Below are positions 57,410-64,000 of a DNA stretch of 64,000 nt, piece after piece. Both the position numbers and the translations under genes were made by a program. Numbering within the stretch: the first letter of the stretch is position 1; each line of letters begins with the position of its first letter. The stretch covers positions 3,995,501 to 4,059,500 of the forward strand of contig OY747704.1 of assembly GCA_963556495.2 (NCBI GenBank), in the 5' to 3' direction. The notes beneath the pieces were generated by a model. It was given only the letters and a program-made list of their open reading frames with translations. It searched no databases and was not told where the DNA came from. The DNA comes from Valencia hispanica. Lineage: Eukaryota; Chordata; Actinopteri; Cyprinodontiformes; Valenciidae.

Positions 57410-58107
57410 GCACACTCCGATAAAATTGTCATCTTAAGTCTTTTAAAAGTCTGTCATATATCCAAATCCACCTTTTAAAGAAATTTACTTCCGTATTGGA
57501 CGCCTTGATTTTCACCTGTGCCTCTCTAAGACCCTCCTACTCTTTCTGACACTCCCCCTTCAGTTCGACACATACCGTGCATCATCGCAGCATGCACGGA
57601 GTCGGAAAAAAATCCCCTAAAAGACGCGCAGCTGCAGCTGGTGTGTTTATAATTACTGCACCTGGGACTCAGTCGGAGTTGTATGAGGTGGGGAGGGGTA
57701 GGGGAGCTCTGCAGGGGCGAGGCTCTCGGCTGAGTACGTAAGGTCGGAGGAGGGGATGGGTGGAAAAGGCGGGGATAAGCGTTTCAGCAACCCCACGAAC
57801 TACCAGCAGAGACTCAAAGATTACTCTAACATGAGTGAATGGGTCAGAGCAACACTTCAGGTATGTTTTTAATGAGAGAAAGACAGGTTCTCAGGATACT
57901 AAGCTTCAGAAAGTCCATTTTTCATAATACCCCCCCTTTAAAGATTATTAGCTCACATCTAAAGACTTGGGTTAACAGTTTTTTAGTCTCAGACTAAAGA
58001 TTTTATAAACACTGAATCTGGTTGGGACACTATTTAAAAGACTACACCTAGGCTATTTTAGCTTCCCGCAAAATTCCTCCTTTTATGCTCAGCATTATAC
58101 AGTTTCT
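57410..58107. other. Repeat-like, unclassified
   Basis: ATAATACCCCCCCTTTA (57927-57943) and CAGAGCAACACTTCAGGTAT (57846-57865) resemble phrases of a dispersed fish element. No ends or coding region could be defined. TTTAGTCTCAGACTAAAGA (57981-57999) is an imperfect local palindrome. Confidence 0.35.
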
Positions 58108-58119
58108 TTATGTGCGAAT
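58108..58119. repeat. Rex3 target-site duplication, 3' side
   Basis: TTATGTGCGAAT, identical to 59911-59922, brackets the Rex3 insertion. Confidence 0.9.
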
Positions 58120-59910
58120 CCATCCATCCATCCATTTTCTTCCGCTTATCCGGGGTCGGGTCGCGGGGGCAGCAGCCTAAGCAAAGAGACCCAGACTTCC
58201 CTCTCCCCAGCCACTTGTTCCAGCTCCTCGGGAGGAACCCCAAGGCGCTCCCAGGCCAGCCGAGAAACATAGTCCCTCCAGCGTGTCCTGGGCCTTCCCC
58301 TGGGCCTCCTCCTGGTGGGACGTGCCTGAAACACCTCACCAGGGAGGCGTCCAGGAGGCATCCTGACCTGATGCCCGAGCCACCTCAACTGACTCCTCTC
58401 GATGTGGAGAAGCAGCGGCTCTACTCTGAGCCCCCTCCGGATGACTGAGCTTCTCACCCTATCTCTAAGGGAGAGCCCAGACACTCTGCGGAGGAAACTC
58501 ATTTCAGCCGCTTGTATCCGTGATCTCGTTCTTTCGGTCACCACCCAGAGTTCGTGACCATAGATGAGGGTAGGAACGTAGATCGACCGGTAAATCGAGA
58601 GCTTCGCCTTTTGGCTCAGCTCTCTCTTCACCACGACAGACCGGTAGAGCGCCCGCATAACTGCAGATGCCCCACCAATCCGTCTATCGATCTCCCGCTC
58701 CATTTTTCCCTCACTCGTGAACAAGACCCCCAGATACTTAAACTCCTCCACTTGGGGAAGGACCCCATCCCCGACCCGGAGGAGGCACCCCACCCTTTTC
58801 CGGCTCAAGACCATGGCCTCGGATTTGGAGGTGCTGATTCTCATCCCAGCCGCTTCACACTCGGCTGCGAACAGCTCCAGCGAAAGCTGTAGATCACGCT
58901 CCGATGAAGCCAACAGGACCACATCATCTGCAAAAAGCAGAGACCCGATCCTGAGGCCACCAAAACGGATCCCCTCAACGCCTTGGCTGCGCCTAGAGAT
59001 CCTGTCCATAAAAGTTAGGAACAGGATCGGTGACAAAGGGCAACCTTGGCGGAGTCCAACTCTCACTGGAAACAAGCCCGACTTACTGCCGGCAATGCGA
59101 ACCAAACTCTGGCACCGGTCGTACAGGGACCTAACAGCCCGTATCAAGGGGCCCGGTACCCCATACTCCCGGAGCACCCCCCACAGGGCCCCCCGAGGGA
59201 CACGGTCGAACGCCTTCTCCAAGTCCACAAAACACATGTAGACCGGTTGGGCGAACTCCCACGCACCCTCCAGGACCCCGCTGAGGGTGTAGAGCTGGTC
59301 CAGTGTTCCACGGCCAGGACGAAAACCGCATTGTTCCTCCTGGATCCGAGGTTCGACTATCCGTCGGACCCTCCTCTCCAGAACCCCTGAATAGACCTTA
59401 CCAGGGAGGGTCAGAAGTGTGATCCCCCTGTAGTTGGAACACACCCTGTGGTCCCCCTTTTTAAACAGGGGGACCACCACCCCGGTCTGCCAATCCAAGG
59501 GAACTGCCCCCGATGTCCACGCAATATTGCAGAGCCGCGTTAACCAACACAGCCCCACAACATCCAGAGCCTTGAGGAACTCCGGTCGAATCTCATCCAC
59601 CCCCGGAGCCTTGCCACCGAGGAGCTTTTTAACGACCTCGGTGACCTCAACACCAGAGATTGGAGAGCCCGACCCCAAGTCCCCAAACCCTGCTTCCAGA
59701 TTGGAAGGCGTGCTGGTGGGATTGAGGAGGTCTTCGAAGTATTCCATCCACCGACCCAAAACGTCCCGCGTCGAGGTCAGCAGCACACCATCCCCACTGT
59801 AAACAGTGTTGGTGGCAGACCGCTTTCCCCCCCTGAGACGCCGGATGGTGGACCAGAATCGCTTCGAAGCCGTACGGAAGTCGTTTTCCATGGTCTCCCC
59901 AAACTCCTCC
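58120..59910 (-). mobile_element. Rex3 (RTE-clade) LINE, 5'-truncated, recent insertion
   Basis: A 1,791-bp element bounded by an exact 12-bp target duplication. The 3' end on the minus strand is GGATAAGCGGAAGAAAATGG followed by GGAT repeats, the hallmark of Rex3. The 5' end is cut within the open reading frame, so the apurinic endonuclease domain is absent. The reverse-transcriptase and C-terminal parts remain uninterrupted, implying little time for decay. Confidence 0.92.
58146..59910 (-). CDS. Rex3/RTE reverse transcriptase, N-terminally truncated but uninterrupted
   Basis: RTE LINE proteins nick target DNA with an endonuclease and copy their RNA at the nick. Here the endonuclease is lost. 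The frame stays open for about 588 element-encoded residues. Numbering from an ATG at 59942 in flanking DNA: the finger/palm region starts near residue 145; motif A FVDLEKAFDRVPR at 238-250 contains the catalytic aspartate; GLRQGCPLSPILF is at 296-308; the catalytic box is FADDVVLL at 337-344; SEGKMEREIDRRIGGASAVM at 410-429; YGHELW at 461-466; a basic stretch RPTRRRPRGRPRTRW at 541-555. It ends at a stop inside the 3' tail. The first ten residues of the frame (MSKNATTFAH) come from flank and target duplication, so translation from that ATG would make a chimera. There is no evidence of a promoter. Confidence 0.88.
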
Positions 59911-59922
59911 TTATGTGCGAAT
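59911..59922. repeat. Rex3 target-site duplication, 5' side
   Basis: TTATGTGCGAAT, identical to 58108-58119. Confidence 0.9.
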
Positions 59923-59924
59923 GT

Positions 59925-60290
59925 TGTAGCATTCTTTGACAAGATTTATATTATGTCAAATAAAGACTTGCATTCAAAGTGGGTACTGTATCATCAAGTA
60001 ACTGGTTAACTCATATCTTTTTAATGCAAGCTGTTTATGTTGTACCACTTGCTCCATGCAGATGCACAGATAGCGCTGGTTTGTGCCTGTATTCCAGGGG
60101 GCAAGGTTGGCATACACTTTTTAATTTATGGCCCATTTCTCAGCCATGCAACACAAATATTGTATCTGTTGTGTGTAGACCGTGCCAGGCTCTATAGGTG
60201 GCTACAAAACTGTTATTTATAAATATGACACCTACGTTTATAGCCTACTTTCCCGTAGGAACCAAAAAAAATTTGATGTTTGGCAAGATG
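59925..60290. other. No recognisable feature
   Basis: Right flank of the Rex3 insertion; short frames only. Confidence 0.4.
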
Positions 60291-60299
60291 CAAGACAAT

Positions 60300-60385
60300 A
60301 TCATGAACGGGACTCGAACCCACCATCATCGCGAATGTAATCCTGCTTATTAACCATTGTGTCATAGCAGCAAGGTACAACCGCA
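60300..60385 (-). mobile_element. tRNA-like relic (SINE-derived?)
   Basis: On the minus strand a B box GGTTCGAGTCCC (60309-60320) fits the consensus, and an A-box-like TGACACAATGG (60354-60364) lies at tRNA spacing. The arms do not form a clean cloverleaf, so this is a tRNA-derived repeat or decayed tRNA rather than a functional gene. Confidence 0.45.
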
Positions 60386-60389
60386 TGCA

Positions 60390-60835
60390 GCCAGGGTACA
60401 GTATGAATCGGACAGGACCCCCACACGGTCACATAGTTGAATAAAGGGAGGGAACAGATTACGAGTCCATACGCATGGTTTAATAAACCGAGTGTACAGA
60501 TTCTTACCCCTCAAAAATTTTCTGCACCTGACTTCTGCCGGGATCTGTAGCTTCGTGCTTCCGCTTGTGTGAGAACGGCTTTATTAGTTGTTGGTACGTC
60601 TCTACAACTACACTAGGACTTGGGATAATATCAAACATGTTTGATTCAAAAGACTAGAGAAAGACTGGCATAAATCGGGTCGCCAACTGCAGATTATCAC
60701 ATTACATCTAACGATCAAGACGATGGGAGTGCGACAAGACTTGAGCAAGATTTCTAAAGACTACCAGTCTTTAGTCTGAGACTTCGAAAATCCTTTGGTG
60801 TACGCCTGGCATTAGAGTGAAGTGCCCAGGAGCAT
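60390..60835. other. No recognisable feature
   Basis: ACTACCAGTCTTTAGTCTGAGACTT (within 60764-60788) is a weak inverse of 57981-57999. Nothing else assigned. Confidence 0.35.
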
Positions 60836-60844
60836 GTCGACATG

Positions 60845-60925
60845 GGACAGGAGGAAGCTGGAATTTAACCCACAAATTTTCGATTGCCAGACAAGTGCTC
60901 CATCAACTGATTCAAAGTTGCTCCT
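60845..60925 (-). mobile_element. Degenerate tRNA-like SINE relic
   Basis: Minus strand: TGAATCAGTTGATGGAGCAC (A-box region) and GGTTAAATTCC (decayed B box) in tRNA-like order, as in an abundant fish tRNA-derived repeat. Too mutated to be transcribed as a tRNA. Confidence 0.4.
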
Positions 60926-60929
60926 GAAA

Positions 60930-62895
60930 GCTAATGCTATCTGTTATGTTAGCAACCTGCTGATTGGCCCATTAAGGATCTGCCCACCTGTCATTTGACA
61001 TACGGTTGAAAGATGGCTCCAATGGAATGAGACGACTACAACTACAAAAGATAGAAAGTGACCCTCCCAACCCCGCATTATCCCTCTGTTTTGTTTAGTG
61101 GTAAAAGAAGTAGCAGCCATAGCCAATAATTAAAACTAGTAGTGTTTCAATGTTAACAGTGTTGATTCAAGAAGTAAAAAAAGTATGCCTTACAACAGCC
61201 AAATTCACCTCAGTTACCAAGCTGACTGTTGTTGATAACCAGAGTAAACCAAAACACAGATATTGAAAAAATATTGCTGCAAACATTTGTATTGGCCAGA
61301 TCTTTATTTCTACTGTAACAAACCTGTTTTCCTTTTTGTCTTGTTTAACTCAGTCCACACTATAAAAAACTGTATCTTGTCTGCTGTTTCAATACAAGCA
61401 ACTCTATAATACTTATTTCATCTTTTTCTAGGAATAACTAAAATTATGTTAAAAGTTTTTTTGTACTTGGTATCAGTTTTAAGTTTGAAACGATAGCATT
61501 CTGACAACCCAAACCCTGCTGAGGGGAAACTATGGTATTTTTAAGTTATTATTCTATCAGACTATAATACAATCTAATCCCTAATTCTACAATATTTCAC
61601 CAATGGCAGAGGATTTTTGCTGTTTAAAACCAGCAGGGCACTTGTTGTTTATTGAACTACTACCAAATATTGCTTTGCAAACTAGTTTGATTGCTTCTTT
61701 TTTGTTGTCTGCATACTGGAAATGTCCATCTGTATTAAAACTTTACAGCCATCTTGTTGGTTGAAAGAGGAATTTACAATTGTGACAGCTGAAAACCAGT
61801 TGAGAAGGGCTCAGATTCCTCTAGATGCTGCTGGACTTTGATCAGGGGTTTCAGTGCATTCTCCTTGGCTCTTTGACCTTCACTTTGAGCAGAGTGGCTT
61901 CTGAGGGGTTGGCTGTCAGGATGGGGCCAGTGGAGGCAATGTGAGGATGAGCAGCAATGTGACCCTTCTATTCCTAAGCTCCCGCTACCCGTCTCTTAGG
62001 CCGGTGAACTTAAGGTTGAAAGGACATCCCCAGGGGACACAGCTGAGGAGTGAAACCCCAACCTGGGCCACAGATACTGTTGCAGCTTCAGACCAAACAC
62101 AAACAGCACTGAGTGGCTGGAGGTGTCTCAGTACGCTGAGAGACATACTGCTTCCTCAGTTGGTTGTACTTTAGTTTTGCTCTTCAACTTTCTGATGTTA
62201 AAATCTGTGAAGGTCAGGGTTGTCTGTGGTCAAGTGAAGTTACCTTATACTCTGGTTATTTGGTCAGATTTTTTCCCTCTTCACATACAAAGCCTACTGT
62301 GATAAATTGCTCTTGCCATGTGCTGCAGCTTGCGATTATAAGCTTGTGCTTTAGCTCATCAATTTGCTATGCATGTCTTATAGCAGAAAATAGTGCTTTA
62401 GGCTCTATCACTCTGTGTACATGCACTTAAGTAATGATTATTGCTGGCTGTCTGCCGTAATCAGATTTTTCCTAAATCTGTATAAACTGTGAAAGTGTTT
62501 TTCTTATTTAAGTAAGGGATTAGAAAAGACTCCACACAGCTAGATCAGTGCAGCATTAAAGTTATTTTTAGAATTGCATAAAAAAGACCAAGCTTGAAAA
62601 ACTTGGAGATGTTAGAATCATGTTGAAGGGCATTGTTGTTTGCAAAGATTAGACAATGATAAAATCTTTTTAATCTTTTTAATATTTCCTTATTCTGTGT
62701 AAAGCTGTGTACCAAGCTGGTTTCATTCATCACCTGTTTTTTTTCTATAAAATGATAAGTTGAGAACTCTAGTGCAACGAAAGTGCAACATAGTTTTTAT
62801 GCTGGTGTAGATTCTGATCATTACAAGTTTCTACTTAGGCGCTTAGAATAACATTGTGTTTACAATTCCTTTGAAAATTACCCATGGTCCTTGAA
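60930..62895. other. No gene recognised
   Basis: Unique-looking sequence; frames at 61941-62174 and 62164-62430 lack recognisable motifs. Confidence 0.4.
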
Positions 62896-62899
62896 CTTC

Positions 62900-63260
62900 C
62901 TCGGATGTTGTCATGTTACAACTACAAACAAAACATAGAACATTCTGGCCCACAACAAAACATAATGTGTAGAAGAGAACACTGCTCATCCCCCTGAACC
63001 CATTGTAGTGGCATCAAGCTATGGGTTTTCTTTTCTCCATCAGGGTCAAGGAAAACACAGGACAATCCTGAAAGAAATATCCTGTTAGAGGCTGGAAAAG
63101 ACTGGAACAGAGGTTCTCCTTTCAGCAGGATATCAACCCCAAGCGTATACCAGAACTATATAGAGTGGTTTAGATCATAACATAATGTGTTAGAATGGTA
63201 TAGTGAACATCTAGATCTAACTTTAGTTGACAATCTTTGGCAAGACTTGAATGTATATCT
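62900..63260 (+). pseudogene. Tc1/mariner transposase 3' half, decayed
   Basis: GTCAAGGAAAACACAGGACA, TTCAGCAGGATATCAACCCC, AGAATGGTATAGTGAACATC and CAATCTTTGGCAAGACTTG follow the order of the C-terminal half of a Tc1 transposase gene, around the second catalytic aspartate (family QQDNDPKHT, here decayed to SAGYQPQ) and the final ENLWQDLK block (here TIFGKT). Many stops. No terminal repeat is attached. Confidence 0.6.
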
Positions 63261-63334
63261 AAATCGATGTAATTTTTAGGTTTTAATGTAATATAAAAGC
63301 AAAAGTAGTAAATAATGTTGGTAACAATTGTTGG

Positions 63335-63413
63335 GTTTCAAGTTCGGTCCTTCTGAGTCAATATGTTGAACCAGCCGTTACTGCAGTTACAGCTGCAGGT
63401 CTTCTGGGATATA
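63335..63413 (-). mobile_element. Small Tc1 relic, opposite orientation
   Basis: CTGAGTCAATATGTTGAACC, then TGCAGTTACAGCTGCAGGTC and TTCTGGGATA look like the antisense of the C-terminal end of another Tc1 transposase gene. It is interrupted at a TATA run by the next Tc1. Confidence 0.35.
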
Positions 63414-63415
63414 TA

Positions 63416-64000
63416 TAGTTGAAACCAGAAGTTTACTTGCATCCAGTCAAAAGACACACATGCATTTTTTTCTCACTCTCCGAAGTTAAATCAGGCCAAA
63501 GTTTTCTTGTTTTACGTCAGTTAGAATTGGGGGAAAGCCCAGATGATGTCGTCATGGCTTTGGAAACGTCTGAAAGGTTAACTGACACATTTGAGTTAAT
63601 TGGAGGCTCACCTGTGGATGTATTTTAAGGCCACACCTGGAACACACTGCTTTCTTGGGAACAATTTCAAGATACTCAAAGTTGCCGTGTTTATCTGCTC
63701 AAATAATTATATGCAAATATAAACACGATGGGAATGTCCAACCATCGTACCGCTCAGGAAGGAGACGGGTTCTGTGTCCCTGAGACGAACAGGTTCTAGT
63801 GTGACATGAGCAAATCAACTTCAGAACAAAAGCCAAAGACCTTGTGAAGATGCTGCTGAAGCGGGTAATGCAGTGTTATTGTCCACAGTGAAACGTGTCC
63901 TGGACCAACAGGGGCTTAAAAGGCCACTCAGCGAGGAGGAAGCCGTTGGTCCAAAAGAAACATCAAAACTCAGATTGCAGTTTGCAAATGCATACAGAGA
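63416..64000 (+). mobile_element. Tc1-like element (salmonid/Sleeping-Beauty-type), cut by the window end
   Basis: The left terminus is TAGTTGAAACCAGAAGTTTAC (63416-63436), with a first-base change from the usual CAGTTGAA, preceded by TA. Transposase remnants follow in broken frames: VPLRKETGSVSLRRTGSSVT with a stop, then STVKRVLDQQGLKRPLSEEE, and KLRLQFANAYR at the window edge. The leader and two-part helix-turn-helix region are present; the catalytic domain lies beyond the window. Confidence 0.8.

Noticed and set aside
58717..59802. Long + strand frames over the Rex3 copy
   Set aside because: Antisense shadows of the intact reverse-transcriptase frame.
57960..60790. TTTAGTCTCAGACTAAAGA and a partial inverse at 60768-60783 as termini of one large element around the Rex3
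   Set aside because: The match is short, the first is itself palindromic, and the surrounding sequence does not continue as inverted repeats.

Overview
The window reads as non-coding DNA from a ray-finned (teleost) fish genome. It is AT-rich, carries many (CA)n, (GATA)n, (TCCA)n and (TA)n microsatellites, and has no complete single-copy gene. It does hold a dense and typically fish-like mix of transposons: Rex3/RTE and L2/Rex1-type LINEs, several Tc1/mariner families, PIF/Harbinger- and hAT-like non-autonomous elements, and tRNA-derived SINE-like sequence. The species cannot be told from the sequence alone. Host coding evidence is limited to two weak candidate exons near 4.9 and 5.7 kb (+ strand), so most of the window is probably intron or intergenic DNA.

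Layout: 0.7-2.4 kb, a (T)ACTT(T)-rich element with an internally deleted Tc1 copy inside it. 2.46-2.9 kb, a decayed Rex3-like LINE. 3.1-4.0 kb, a Tc1 relic with another element inserted. 8.4-8.9 kb, a LINE 3' end. 10.0-11.1 kb, a hAT-like element. 12.9-14.0 kb, purine-rich then GC-rich DNA. 14.3-14.9 kb, a Harbinger-like relic with a Myb/SANT domain. 17.3-18.7 kb, a remarkable concentric fold-back element. 22-32 kb, mostly unique sequence with microsatellites and a few stretches that look like conserved non-coding DNA. 32.1-32.8 kb, a deleted LINE-like copy. 34-35 kb, an L2-type LINE. 35.4-37.0 kb, the longer sister of the first Tc1 copy. 38.8-40.0 kb, a Harbinger-like element. 40.2 kb, a 100-bp LINE tail with a clean target duplication. 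40.4-41.9 kb, unrecognised coding-like DNA split by a fold-back MITE. 42.1-42.3 kb, a THAP-domain relic. 43.2-46.2 kb, a LINE interrupted by a 2.3-kb nested insertion. 46.8-47.3 kb, an L2-type LINE. 49.5-51.3 kb, a (TA)50 tract beside an inverted second copy of the repeat nested at 43.8-45.4 kb. 51.7-53.5 kb, a Tc1 relic abutting a LINE-like relic. 56.4-57.4 kb, a near-perfect 170-bp hairpin next to a second deleted LINE-like copy. 58.1-59.9 kb, a young 5'-truncated Rex3 with an uninterrupted reverse-transcriptase frame. 62.9-64.0 kb, Tc1 relics and the start of a Tc1 cut by the window edge.

There is no operon-like or cooperating gene set. The interest lies in DNA rearrangement: (1) a 170-bp-arm hairpin that includes flanking DNA, suggesting snap-back inverted duplication; (2) a ~39-bp segment bounded by CTCAG/CTGAG that sits in opposite orientations in two copies of an unclassified repeat; (3) a 1.46-kb element with at least four concentric inverted repeats; (4) a microhomology-bounded deletion that accounts for the length difference between two Tc1 copies.
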